64,000 bases of DNA from Gadus chalcogrammus (GCF_026213295.1 NC_079427.1:31747200-31811199); one strand, 5' to 3'; numbered from the stretch's first letter, positions 23,172 through 34,537 are shown. The notes: generated by a model not told the origin, from the letters alone. Translations and numbers: made by a program.

Positions 23172-24485
23172 GGTAGGCTAAATAGACCTAGGCCTATAAA
23201 AGTAGCCTAAATAAAATATAGGTGATTATAATTATTATAAAATTATAGGCCTATTATAATATTATATGTTATTATATTGATTATAATCCATACATGTTTG
23301 GACACACTGTATGCTTATTACAACAGCTTTGCATTCACGATAGGCAGTAGGCCTACTATTTAAGAAGCTCACCTTCTCCATTATGGACCATTCGCTCATC
23401 GACAGCTCCATTCGAGACAGCTTCTTATCAAAGATGACGGCAGACACGGCCGCTTGCTGCGCTGATGCTCTGCAAACCATATCGTACGTGCTGTTCCAGC
23501 GCGTTGGGCAGTCATTAATGAGCTTCTGAGCCTTCAACCCAAGGAGCTCTTGTTTTTGCTGGAGGAGGTAGCTGTCTGCTGAGGATTTGCTGAAATGTGC
23601 AGCCGCCACTTTCAGCCTAGCGATGGGGATTTCAATGCCTCTGACCGCCAGCCCTTTCCGTACAGCCAGGTTGATTGTGTGTGCCACACATGGTATATTA
23701 ACCATTTCCAGATGTTTTTCAACCATGTTTATGTAATTGGTGGCATTGTCAGTGGTGACACAAATTACAGACTCCTTCAGGCCATAAACACACAGGATCT
23801 CTGCAAGACATTGGCCCACATTCTCTGCAGTGTGGCTGACCTTCAGCTCTTTGGTTTGGAGCACGCTGTTTAAGATCTCCCAGTCTTCGTTGATCCAGTG
23901 GGCCGTGGCTGTGACATATGATGCCGTCGATAATGAGGTCCACCCGTCCGTGGTAAGAGCCACGTCCTTCCCCTGCAGTGACAGCTTGAGTTGGTCTACA
24001 GTTCTCTTGTACAGGTCCGCGATCCGCGATGTCACAGTCCCACGGCTAGGGACGTGGTATCTGGGCTCCATCTCTCGGCAGAACTCTTTAAATGCCACGT
24101 CCTCCACCACACTTATTGGCCTCATGCCTTTACAGACGAATTTCACCAACTTTTCAGTGATGGCCTCCTGTCTCGGTGCGGCCAACGAGCCTGTGGCAGC
24201 GGGCTTCAGAAAATAATCGAGCCGGGGCTGTTTGGCCGTTGGTCCGCTCTCAAGCTCACCCGGGTGCGCCGTGGACAGATGTGCCCGCATGTTGCTGGTT
24301 GTCGAGTGGTAGGCCAATTCGACTTTGCACAGCTTGCAAATCACCTTATGCCTTGGCTCAACAATTTTTCCCCGCTGAGCCCAAAAGCCAAAAAACCTCC
24401 ACACGGCACTTGTAAGGTTGCGGGGGGTTATGATCTCCCTCCCCGACTCTGATGCAGCCGCGACGTGTTCTGTATTTTCAGCCAT
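22374..24485 (-). CDS. hAT transposase, two exons, apparently intact
   Basis: ZBED1/Ac-like hAT transposase that would cut and paste the surrounding element. Exon 1 is 24485-23373 (371 codons) and exon 2 is 23090-22374. The intron has GTGAGC donor and TTCATTGCAG acceptor, phase 0, giving 609 aa. A BED finger has Cys50, Cys53, His69 and His74. The RNase H-like core shows TTDGWT (Asp180) and TTDNATN (Asp246). The C-terminal dimerisation region has SERVFSSAGNIVNKKRS, supplying Glu577, and ends NVDYLVFLANNL. No stop or frameshift was seen, and the ends and target duplication are intact, so it may be autonomous. The start is the first Met of the open frame, 24485. Confidence 0.93.
23131..23166. 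repeat. (AT)n in the hAT transposase intron
   Basis: About 17 TA units inside the intron 23091-23372. Confidence 0.9.
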
Positions 24486-25131
24486 TTTTCATCTGATAAC
24501 GGTTTTTCACATATAATCATGACGTAGCTGTTTTTGTTTTTTGCGTTGCTGTGATTTGTTTACATTTCCCGGGTATGTGTGCGTACAGTACGTACAGTAT
24601 CAGATCACGTACAGTACGTACAGTAACTACAGTTACAGATTACACTGTACAGTGCAGTGGTTTGTTGAAACTTCCCGCGCACATGCACGTACAGTAGTAG
24701 CCTAATCAGATTACGCTGTAGCCTATCAGATTACTTTGTACACTATGTGTTCTATGTTTGCCATCTCGTTGAGAGTGCTGGTGGGCGGCGGCTTCCTGCT
24801 GGGCATTTCCTTACTTTAAAACGAGGGACATCGCGAACAGACAGAGGCTCATTCACAAAGCAGTTAGGCGCTTGTACCGCGGGAGTGTTTTTTCACATTC
24901 GAATATTATGAGGGACATCGGGAACCGACAGAGGCTCATTCACAAAGCAGATAGAGGCGCTTGTACCGCGGGAGTGTTTTTTCACATTCGAATATTAATT
25001 TTCACGTTCGAATTCTCGTTTTTGGATACATTTCGAACAAATATTCGAACTTCGAATATTCGTTGACAGCCCTAGCTACCAGGGCACAAAACAGGAGCAC
25101 GCGTGCGAGTGACTTCGCCACAGCGCACTAT

Positions 25132-25697
25132 ACTGTGCGTTCACACCAAACGCGAAGGGGCGAAACGATTCCATACATAGCAGCGATTCCATTTGCAGCG
25201 CGACACTTTTGCCCGGCACGGGCGAGCGCGTTCACGTGGATTTCAGGTGGATTGAAATATTTAAACTTTGCCGCGACATTCGCGTGATGACAGCCAATCA
25301 GTGTTCAACAGTGTGGCCACTGAGTGACGTGCGTAACGTAACAGCCAATCAGTTTTCAACCGGCCAACCGTTCCCTGCAGTGCAGTCCGGGGTGAACCGC
25401 AGCATGGAGGAGAAAGTGATTGTTGCCGTTTGCGACTCCCAGAGCTCTATATAGAATAGTATATAATATAATATTATTGTATTGTATATATAATATCACG
25501 GCCAAAAGCTCTGTGCGCCTCCGGATGGCCGTAGCGCGGGGAGCGCTACGGGAGGGTTTAGCAGGGTTTGTTTACCTACGTTGCTATGGTTACCAGTCTT
25601 GTGTGTTCCATCAGTTTATTAGGTATCTAAATCGCTGTCTAATCAATACTTCATTCACTGCCTCATCCGTGGTCATTACAATATTATGAATAGACTG
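25132..25697 (+). mobile_element. PIF-type element with MADF-protein start
   Basis: Begins ACTGTGCGTTCACACCAAAC. ATG at 25404 opens MEEKVIVAVCDSQSSI, then a stop. MEEK-IAAV is the usual start of MADF proteins encoded by fish PIF elements, here truncated. It is an inverted partner of 18521-19083. Confidence 0.6.
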
Positions 25698-25734
25698 CGT
25701 GGAGAAAGTTAATGCTGTTACTGTAGACGATAAA

Positions 25735-26180
25735 GTCTACAAATTCAACCCCCGACTGGTTGAAGGATTTCGGGTGGCTAGTTTATGATGCTAAGAACAT
25801 GAAAATGTTCTTTACATTTTGTAAGGAAGCCCCATCGGCAATGGCAGGCTCCTCTGTTTATAACGGGGAACCCTAATCTGAAACGCGATTCTGTGGTGAA
25901 ACACATCGAGTCCACTAGGCATTCTCGCTGTCCCAATTTCTATATAAATCGCACCCAGCCCAATAACCCTGGTACGGTGAAAGCCAAAATTGGTGCTGTT
26001 TTGTGTAGCCTAAATGTAATCTTGTCTATTTATTTGTCTTCATTTTGCTTTAGTAAGTTAGTGCTGTAATAAATGTTCTAAACAAAAACCTATTGTGCCC
26101 CCATTATTTTTTTCTGTGCTCCTAATTTTTTTTGCTTAGGGGCACGAGTGATCCTGAAAAAAAAAGTTAGTGTAGAGCCC
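25735..26180 (+). pseudogene. hAT-type TTF/BED-finger fragment
   Basis: The frame reads DWLKDFGWLVYDAKNMKMFF, then TFCKEAPSAMAGSSVYNGEP; after a frameshift it continues KHIESTRHSRC. This resembles the N-terminal zinc finger of ZNF862-type hAT-derived proteins. It is followed by GTGTAGAGCCCTG near 26165, a hAT-like end also seen at 18510. Confidence 0.5.
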
Positions 26181-26337
26181 TGCCTGCTAATACTCCCCCT
26201 CGTGGCTCGACAGAAACACAAATGACAAACTGGAAGCAAGGGAAATACGTCACGTTCTCGCTAAAGCTGGTCGTTCGTACCGGCGTACCATCCAAATGGA
26301 TAGCAGCAGCATAAACCAGCAGTGATGACGCTCTCAA

Positions 26338-26600
26338 CAAAATGGCTGCGCCAGTGAGGAGATTTTTTTTTTTGTATTTGTACCTCGTAGGTCATCTTAA
26401 TGTCGATTTTAAATGCTCTTACACACTTGATTACATTGCTACTTTATTCCGGTCACCAATTTATACATTCCATGGTCTTGCTGTGCATGCAATACAATGT
26501 AAAGTTGTGTTGTTTGTTTTCGGGCAGGTTTGCTAAAGAGGCTAATGTAGCTAACAATAAACAACGACTAGCCAATTTCATGCCACCATCACAAAGAAGA
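26338..26600. repeat. Second copy of the 20205-20454 repeat
   Basis: Direct copy, about 85% alike by eye, without the hAT insertion. It therefore shows the pre-insertion form of that locus type. Confidence 0.7.
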
Positions 26601-26918
26601 ACAGGAACGCTATGAATGCTCCGAGACCGGAAGTGACGTCAAACGCAACTCGGAAGGCTGGCGTCCGAGGATTCAGGAACACACCATAAGTCATCAAAAC
26701 TAGACGCAAACCCTGTTTCAACACCTCTCTAATTATGAACATAGAACAGGTCCGTTACAACGTCTACAATGCAACATCAAAACTGCGACTATCTCCCTAG
26801 AAATAAAATATTATTATGTCTATAATAAAACGGTATTATCTGGCATCTGTATGGGGCCTGTATAGAACCCAGAAGATCTAACTCGAAGGTTTAACTCGTC
26901 TAACTAGTATTACTTACC

Positions 26919-27100
26919 TTAACTGTTTCAAACGATATCTGCAAGGAGGTGATCACAAAGTCTCCAACGTTTTCTGCTGTCTTAAAGAACAAGTGTGCTA
27001 ACTATTTCACTAGTGTTCACTTTAGTAACAACGATGACCAACACAAGTTTACAGCTAGGTCCATGGTTTACAGGGGGCTTCAGTCTGTTATCACTTCCGC
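26919..27100 (-). other. Candidate non-coding first exon, possibly bcap29
   Basis: On the minus strand a strong donor AAG|GTAAGT occurs at 26919/26918, preceded by sequence outside recognised repeats and by GCGGAAGTGA (27089-27098), an ETS-type promoter motif. bcap29 needs an upstream non-coding exon and this is a plausible but unproven candidate. Confidence 0.25.
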
Positions 27101-27114
27101 GTTGGCCTCCGCCC

Positions 27115-27722
27115 ACTGTGACATAGAGTGGCAAAGTCACGCCCCTTCCAGGGAGCCCGTGGGACCTATGAGATCGAAAATATGTATGGGTTTCAATGGA
27201 GAGAAAGTAATTATCTTCTGGTCGCAGTCTTTATATGCCCCGCATTACACATATGTTGTTTGTGGATTTAAATTATATTTTTTAACATTATCAAACTTCA
27301 AAATGTTTAGTTTTCTTTGCATGACAAATTATCATTTAAATCCACAAACAACATGTTTTATCCAGGGCATATAAAGTAAAATAATTACTTTCTCTCCATT
27401 GTAACCGGATGAGCTTAGTGCGTTGCAGTGGAGATGAAATCGAACTCTCATCAGACACATTTTACCTTTAGCCTTGTAGGCATATTTATTGTATCGACAG
27501 GCGGGAGTAACGCAGCTGTGCTGCCACTCTCCTTGGCATCATCACGTGTAACTCAGACACCGGAACAGGTAGTGTAGGTGTCAAAGGTAAAGTCAACACT
27601 GCCCTCTAATGGACACGATGAGTAAGGGCGTACAATAGTACGACACTTAACGTAACCCATTCATATTTTTCGATCTCATAGCTCCCATGGCGTGACTTCA
27701 CCACTCTATTATGGTCCAGAGC
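27115..27722. repeat. Large nested palindrome (foldback MITE)
   Basis: Outer arms: ATAGAGTGGCAAAGTCACGC and ATGAGATCGAAAATATG (27124-27185), against inverted ATTTTTCGATCTCAT and GCGTGACTTCACCACTCTAT (27665-27711). Inner hairpin: CAATGGAGAGAAAGTAATTA (27196) against TAATTACTTTCTCTCCATTG (27383-27402). There is a ~250-bp centre 27405-27650. No ORF. Confidence 0.75.
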
Positions 27723-28619
27723 AGCCTCCCATGGCTCTGGTGGACAGTACATGAAGCCGCCTTCAAAACGGTCAGAGTTTCCGGGAGGTTCGGACCTTAA
27801 GCTCGGAGGACAGTGCTTTGAACACTCTGTTGGGTCGGAGTTTTCGCTCGGAGTTTCGTGCGGAAGTAGAGCTACCCGAGTCCTCTGAGTTCACGTCACA
27901 ACAATGGCTGCCCATTTCATTGATAGATTAAAGTGAACTTGCATTAAGCACTAAGAGGCAAACTTAAAGGTCCCGAGGCATGCTACTTTTTTGGATTCTT
28001 TAATGTAGATATTAATGGGCCCCTAACACAGTATTTGAAGAAGTTCCCGAAATTCAGCCGTGGTGCAGAATTATAGCCACTACGAGCCAGTCGCACATTG
28101 AGCTTTCCCTAAACGCACAGTTTCGGTGTCTGTAGCTTTAATGCAAATGAGGAGGAGAAAGGGTGGGTCAAGGAGGGTGGGGGGTGTGGCCCTGAGCAGC
28201 ATGCTGCCACGGTACCATGCGCTCTCTTTACAGTGGATGTATCGCAATGGCTAGGCCACACAGCCTTTGGAGTCCTGGAGCTCCATAATATCATATTATA
28301 TCTATTTCATAGATATCTATATCATATAATATATATTATCACAGCCAAAAGTTGTGTGCGCCTCCAGACGATATTATGTATCCCAAACGACTGCGTTGGT
28401 TTCTCTGACGTCTCTGGTTCTTCCACTTCCACATCGATCTGAAGTAGACTGAACTGCGCGCTCCCCGCTGCCGGCTCCCCGCTGCCCGTTGCCCGCTGCC
28501 GGGCGGTGGTGTCTTGTGGCGATGGTGCCTCGCGGCAGCGGGCAGCGGGGCTCAACGATGGCTGATACGACCCCAACTACAGTCCCGTTGAGGAATTACC
28601 AGAGACGTCAAAGAACCAA

Positions 28620-29230
28620 CGTGTCAAGCCGGCCACACACCGTGGCCGAAGCACAGGGGTGCGCATTTCACGCGGGTCAATTGCCGCCCCTAGCACTAAT
28701 AGGAAGCGGCGCGCTGCAGCACCGTTGTGATATGTTTTGAAAGCAGCAGATCAACAAACTTAGTCGGTATAGGCAAGGCTACCATAACATTATACCAATT
28801 GTTGTATGACTACATATATGGCCCTGATGCCAATGATCCTCTGTTTGTGCTTACAATGATAGTCACATTAATTCATAGTTACTTCATGTACTGTCAAACA
28901 CTTTGTTTACGGTTTAGTCACTTTACATACTTTATTTACTTTCATTGCTCATTCCTTTTGCATTGTGGTATTCTTCATCTAGTGCATCAACAATCTCTAT
29001 ATGTACAGGACCTCATATCAAGCCGGGGTGTACCAAACAGCTTAAAAAAAATGCTTTTTCAGGGGCGGCGACGCTAGGGAATAGAACAGTTGCGTGAAGC
29101 CTAGTGGGGCGGCGCGGCACGTTGCCGCAGGTCTAGCCGGCGCCTGTGTGGGCTTGTACGTTCAAAATAATTGGGGCGTTCTTTTTGACACGCTTCTTCG
29201 GCGCCGGTGTGTGTTGGCTTTAGTGTGTGT
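28620..29230. mobile_element. PIF-like fragment related to 33607-35366
   Basis: AGCCGGCCACACACCG near the start and GGCGCCGGTGTGTGTTGGCT near the end are inverted. CAGGGGCGGCGACGCTAGGG with AATAGAACA near 29070 matches, inverted, the left part of the element at 33607. Non-coding here. Confidence 0.55.
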
Positions 29231-29285
29231 ACTACAAACTAAAGCCAAAAGTGTACTACACTTGTGTTACAATGTGTGTAATCAT

Positions 29286-29996
29286 TAGGCCTGCAGCGGA
29301 TTCGAATTGTATCCGAATCCGTTCGGTTCGTTTACCACAGTTCGGAGCATTCTGGAGATCCGCGGATTTCGGTTTCATGAAGGCATTGCCTTATGTAGCG
29401 TATTTTGCCGACTGTAGCCTACGTCCGATACAAAAGGGTGTTTAGGACCCAGCGGAATGCATTCTCTCCAGTGCTGCCCGAGCCAATGAGGTAGCTGTAA
29501 TAGGTTGTTTTCTGAAGTTCAAGCGCACGATTCCTAAATTTAAAGAAAGTGATTGATACAATTATATTCTAAATATACGGGAGATAAATACAAACGGGTG
29601 ATAAGCGGGATAACGGCCTTCGAGGTCGACCGGTTCGATGGAAATAATGGACAGGTAGAGGCAACTCTGGCTTCATGCTGCGCTCGTCGCCAGAGTTCTA
29701 AGCCTCGTCGGCCGTTATCCCTTACATGTGTCAGTGCACCATGTTTTCAAATGCATTTAGGGGAACATTTATTGCACAAAAAAGCCTTGCAAGTTGTCTG
29801 ATTGCAGTCAATTAACACATTGCAAATAGCCTGTGGGTCTCATTCATTTTTGTGTTTCTCCCCCAAACCCTCCGTCAAAAAAAAGTCCGCCTTTTTACTA
29901 TCACGGACATGATCCTAATCCGAACCGTATCCGAAACCGAGGCCCAAAACGGTTATCTGAACCGAACCGTGGACACACTGATCCGTTTCACCCCTA
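29286..29996. mobile_element. hAT MITE, GTAATCAT target duplication
   Basis: 711 bp beginning TAGGCCTGCAGCGGATT and ending GATCCGTTTCACCCCTA, with CCGAATCCG/CCGAACCG subterminal repeats. The flanks 29278-29285 and 29997-30004 are both GTAATCAT. Confidence 0.85.
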
Positions 29997-30701
29997 GTAA
30001 TCATACACACACACACTCACACACATGTGACGCTCGCACAGTCATAGCTCATTGGCGGGCCGAATTCTCTGGGCTGGCAAGGCAAAGAAAGGGGAGGTAG
30101 AATCTCCCCTTATGACGACATACGGGGAAAATTCCAAAACGGCGCGTCTGAGCTTCGTTTTTTCAAAAAGCGGCGCTTGTTTTACACCCAACGAAATTTC
30201 TAGCTCCTGGGGGATCATAGGTAGGCTAGGGGAACTCACATTAATGTTAAAAAAATTCAGAAAGTGAAATTTTCATGCCATGGGATCTTTAACACCCATT
30301 CTAACATTTGCATTACGATACATTAGCTTACAATTATTAACATCACCTGATAAATTCTCGTTCATGTTCAACCATCGCAAGCAGTTCTAATAACTGATTA
30401 ATCTGATTCAGCAAAGAAGTGCAAAGAGGTCCCTGCAGGAATCCATACTTGTAGGCTAGTTTTTATGAAGTCTAGTCTCCAGAACGATCTGTTTTCCGGT
30501 TTTATGTCATAGCCTTCAACTTTATTTCGCCATGTATACAGATACTAGGAATTTGATTTGTTCTTCTCCATGCAGGCAACACACAGTAAAACAGAAAGAC
30601 AAAAACACAATAGGACAAAGGACAAACAGTACCATTATGAGCAATAAATTAATAGGAATGGAGATAGTGCAGTGTTAAATAAAATGAAAGTGCAATGGTG
30701 T

Positions 30702-31104
30702 CCAAGTTTAAGAGTTATTTAGGAGGGCTATTGCTTGGGGGAGAAAACTGTGGAGGTGACGTGATGTTTTGGACATAATAGCCCTGTACCGCTTTCCAGA
30801 GGGGAGAAGATTAAACAGACTATTGGCAGGATGGGAGGGGTCAGCCGCAATCTTCACAGCTCGGTTAATGTTCCTGGAGCTGTGGAGGTCCATGATGGGG
30901 GGCAGGGGGCAGCCGATGATCCGCTCTGCCGCCCGGACGACTCTTTGTAGCCTGGCCTTTGCACGGGCTGACGCAGAGGCGAACCAGACGATGAGGGAAG
31001 ATGTCAGCACACTCTCAATGACCGCTCTGTAGAACTGTACCATGATGGGGGGATTGATCTGTAGTCCTTTCAGGCGGCGGAGGAAAAACAGGCTCTGCTG
31101 GCCT
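30702..31104 (-). pseudogene. LINE ORF2 C-terminal domain
   Basis: Reads LFFLRRLKGLQINPPIMVQF, then YRAVIESVLTSSLIVWFASA, a well-known C-terminal signature of these fish LINEs, followed by RVVRAAERIIGCPLP and LLPSGKRYRAI. The stop is at 30708. The joint to upstream RT was destroyed by the Harbinger insertion, with loss of about 75 codons. Confidence 0.85.
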
Positions 31105-31868
31105 TTCTTCTGGCATCTTTACGCACGACTTATGTGTATTGCAAGCAGCCAATTGTATGACCAGTATAATTACAGCATTTATGACTTCAGCATATTTACC
31201 TTGGGGATGATCGGTGTCCCCTTCATGGGCTCCCACCACTCCGGTGAGAGCTGTGTCACCGATCAAAGCGGCCACTCTCAAATCGAAGGGGGAGAGTTCC
31301 CCCACTCCCGTCCCCCCACCTGTTGCGGTCACGCTTCGGCGGTGGGCAGAAACTCTCCGCTTCACCTCCACCTTGAGGTCTGACCACTTTTTTTTAATTT
31401 CAGAGTGTGTGCACTGCTGAGACCCCACTGCATTGACGGCCTCGCAAACACACTCCCACTCACTTCTCTTTTGTTTTGCATTTATCCCTGTTGACAGGGT
31501 TCCAATAGCATATGCTTGCGCATTTCTACCTCGTGGAGCAAAATCTCGAGCTCAGACTCCGTGAAGTTTCGTTTTTTGCCTCTGTTCATGGTGCCAGGTG
31601 ATCGGATTAAGAGGTGAATCTCAGGTCCAGAGGCCTATTTAAATGAAATTGCATATTTAAATGAGGGCGTGGACAGGGAGGAGTTTGGCACCTCGGCATG
31701 TGCGCTCAATTCCACGTTGATCGAGATGTACAAAAGAAACGTGCTTGGATCCATGCGTTCGCACACTTTGATACATCTGAATTTATTTGTGCGTAAGACA
31801 GTTTCTGGGTTTTGGCGTACGCCAAGTTTCAGTATGAAATCCACGCAAGTCTTAGTACATGAGGCCCC
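31105..31868 (-). mobile_element. Harbinger fragment with Myb/SANT-like gene, inside the LINE
   Basis: The terminus GGGGCCTCATGTACTAAGAC ends at 31868 on the minus strand. ATG 31590 opens MNRGKKRNFTESELEILLHE, a Myb/SANT-like DNA-binding domain; a stop or frameshift near 31487 shifts it to the frame with CTHSEIKKKWSDLKVEVKRR (about 31410-31350). The other terminus was not found, so the element is 3'-truncated or was joined to the LINE by a deletion. Confidence 0.8.
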
Positions 31869-31869
31869 A

Positions 31870-32896
31870 GGACTCCAGGAGGCTGACCTCTCTGCGCTAG
31901 GCTGACTCGTTGTGGTTGGAGATGAGGCCTATTATGGTGGTGTCGTCTGCATTTTTGATGGTTTTGACAGAAGGGTCTCCAGAGGTGCAGTCATTGGTAT
32001 ACAGGGAGAAGAGCAGGGGGGACAGCACACAACCTTGGGGGGCACCGGTGTTAGATGTGCGGGGCTGTGAGAGATGCGGGCCCAGCCTGACATACTGAGT
32101 CCTGTTGGTGAGGAAGTCTGTAATCCATGAACACAGGAGGGGGTGAATCGTCAGATGGGTCAGTTTGCTGTGGAGGAGGTCGGGGATGATGGTGTTAAAG
32201 GCAGAGCTGTAATCCACAAACAGGAGTCTTGCTTAGGTGTTCCGATTGTCCAGATGTTGTAGAATGAAGTGAAGTGCAATGTTGATTGCATCGTCAACTG
32301 AGCGGTTTGGTCTGTATGCAAATTGAAGGGGGTCCATGAGGTGGTCGGTGGATGCCTTGAGATAAGAGAGGACCAAGCGTTCAAATGCTTTCATGACTAC
32401 AGAGGTGAGGGCGACTGGTCGGTAGTCATTCAAGCAGGTGATCTTGGGCTTTTTCGGCACTGGAATGATGACAGCAGATTTAAAGCAGGCAGGTACTCGG
32501 CATAGTACTAGTGACTGATTAAAAATGTCCGTACACACTGGGGCCAGCTCGCGGGCACAGTGCTTGAGGGTAGCAGGTGAATACATGTCTGGTCCACATG
32601 ATTTCCTGATGTTCTGACCTTTGAAGAGCCTCCGAACCTCATGCTCCGTGATGACCAGTGGAGCAGGTGAGGTGGTGGCAGGGGTGGGGGGGGGCAGGGG
32701 GGTTGGAGTGGGGGGACCCACGCGGGGCTTCGAACCTTGTGCAAAACACATTGAACTGATCTTGTAGATTTGGGTCGGTGGAGGCTGGTGGGGGGGGGCT
32801 TTTTGTAGCCCGTGGCAGATTGTAGGCCCTTCCAGACAGCTCTGATGTACTTGTCCCCGACCTGTTCAATTCTGGCCTTATACAGCCCCTTAGCAT
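31870..32896 (-). pseudogene. LINE reverse transcriptase, damaged catalytic box
   Basis: Frames 32896-32639, 32751-32233 and 32217-31897 together cover the RT. Blocks seen: SCGPDMYSPATLKHCA, VIIPVPKKPKITCLNDYRPV, LQFAYRPNRSVDDAI, FVDYSSAFNTIIP and GAPQGCVLSPLLF. The catalytic box reads NADDTT where FADD or YADD is expected. Frame changes occur near 32225 and 32690, and there is a stop at about 31897. The protein copied LINE RNA into DNA in its active ancestors. Confidence 0.88.
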
Positions 32897-32899
32897 GCT

Positions 32900-33586
32900 G
32901 GATGGCTTTGCTGAGTGCGTATTTGGCCTTGGTGTAGGCAGCCTTGTCTCCGCTCCTGTGGGCCGCCTCCTTCTCTCTCCTCTGTAGCCTTACTTCTGTG
33001 TTGAACCATGGCTTATTATTTCTAAAAATTACAATAGATTATCTGGGAATGCAGTGTTCCTCAAAGAAGTAGATGTAGGACAAGCATGTGTCTGTATACT
33101 CATCAAAGTTCTTGCATGCCAATTTAATAGTTTCCCAGTCTGTAATGTCAAAGCAGGCTTGTAGTGATTCAGTTGCAGCGGGTGACAATTTCTGTAGAGA
33201 TTTTAGGAGAGACCGTTATGTGGGGATGAGTTTAATCACAGCATGATTGCCATTGCCTAGTGGCGCGTGCGCACAAGCGCGAGTTGCCTCTTTGATGGTA
33301 GAATAGCAATGATCAAGAGTCCGTTCTACCTGGCGCACCAACTAATGGTATTTCGGAATTTCAGATCTCAGATCAGTGTTGTTAAAATCCACTCCACTTC
33401 CGTGATTTCATCAGCTAAAAGCTGCTGCGCTGTGTCAGCGTGCGCCTGTGGTTGAACGTAGACGCACGCGAGGATTATGGAAGATATTTCCCTAGGCGAG
33501 TAGAAAGGTTTACAGTGTATGGCCAGCAATTCCAGATTGGGGAACATAATTCAGCAATGAGTTAAATCACTGCACCACTACGGCCT
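32900..33586 (-). pseudogene. LINE endonuclease second half and linker
   Basis: On the minus strand short frames read LELLAIHCKPFYSPREISSI, then ILACVYVQPQAHADTAQQLL (about 33525-33410), and, after stops, NNKPWFNTEVRLQRREKEAA (about 33030-32950). These are the endonuclease strand with SPRE and the linker typical of this LINE group. It is heavily mutated. Confidence 0.65.
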
Positions 33587-33884
33587 GATTCCACCGGACG
33601 CGTTAAGGCCTCCACACACCGGCGCCGCAGCGTCGCGTCAAAAACTCTGCCCCCATTATTCCGGGTGTACTAGCACACACAGGCGCCGACTAGCCGCGCG
33701 GCAGCGTTCCGCGCCGCGCCGCCCAACTACTCTTCGAGACAATGTTCTATTCCCGAGCGTCGCCGCCCCTGAAAAAGCGCTTTGTAAAAGCTGGTTTGTA
33801 CATCCCGGGTCCCGTAGGCACCTCCATATCTACCCCTCACCACTGGATGTCGCCCTCTTTCGTTTGTGATAAACAATTACGAGA

Positions 33885-34017
33885 ATGGACGATGAGAGAC
33901 TGGTCGTCGAGGTGGAAAAATATGTCGAATTGTATGACCAAAGTTCCCGTCATTACAAAGACAACTCCAAAAAGGTCATTGCCTGGCGAGCCATAGCTCT
34001 GGAGATTGGATATTCAG
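33885..34017 (+). CDS. MADF domain, first exon of element A
   Basis: ATG 33885 opens MDDERLVVEVEKYVELYDQS, then KVIAWRAIALEIGYS, an Adf-1/MADF-type DNA-binding domain start. A splice donor G|GTAAGA follows at 34017/34018. MADF or Myb-like partners accompany PIF transposases. The downstream exon was not identified, so this is a partial gene. Confidence 0.7.
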
Positions 34018-34537
34018 GTAAGAAATCAACAATGGTGGACTAAGTACCCAAACCATTAACCATAATGGGAAATAGACGAAATCAAGTCACATATAATCAC
34101 ACCATGTAGGTAGAAACCAGATTACTTGTAATATATATTTTTTTATTTAAGGCAAGGCAACTTCATTCATATAGCACTTTTAATGCATGAAGTAGACTCA
34201 AAGTGCTTCACATAGAAACATTCTCATACAATAAAATAGATAAGTAAAAGGAAACACAGGCAAAGCTCAAAAATGCATTGTCATGTATTAACTGTCTCTC
34301 TGGTATCAGATCATGTATTAACTGTCTCTCTGGATTTAGGGAAAAATAACATTAAGTGTCTCGAGCACTCAAATAAAATACACTGGCTACTGAATCCAGT
34401 ACAGCGATAACATCACTATATTTATCCCGAGGAATAAAAAAAAAGTATATATATGCAAAAGAGTATACCAGAGAGGGATAATAACTAGATTATAGGTCAT
34501 CATATAGGCTGCACCATATGGTTCTGCCATTGCACAC

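Larger units (their letters stand above)
20455..25074 (-). mobile_element. Full-length hAT transposon, GCTACCAG target duplication
   Basis: 4620 bp. The ends TAGGGCTGTCAA and TTGACAGCCCTA are perfect 12-bp inverted repeats. The flanks 20447-20454 and 25075-25082 are both GCTACCAG. It carries a two-exon transposase without stops on the minus strand. Subterminal CATTCGAATATT motifs and ACGTACAGTA repeats (24575-24640) may be transposase-binding sites. An 87-bp tandem duplication (24823-24909, 24910-24996) lies near the right end, and a 490-bp MITE (21117-21606) has inserted downstream of the coding region. Confidence 0.95.
27964..30292. mobile_element. MITE-type element with TTAAAGGTCCC ends, two nested insertions
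   Basis: TTAAAGGTCCCGAGGCATG and inverse CATGCCATGGGATCTTTAA are matching termini (three mismatches). Its interior was split by a PIF-like fragment (about 28620-29230) and by a hAT MITE (29286-29996). Confidence 0.65.

Noticed and set aside
23595..24452. Several plus-strand ORFs of 79-153 aa
   Set aside because: Shadows of hAT transposase exon 1.
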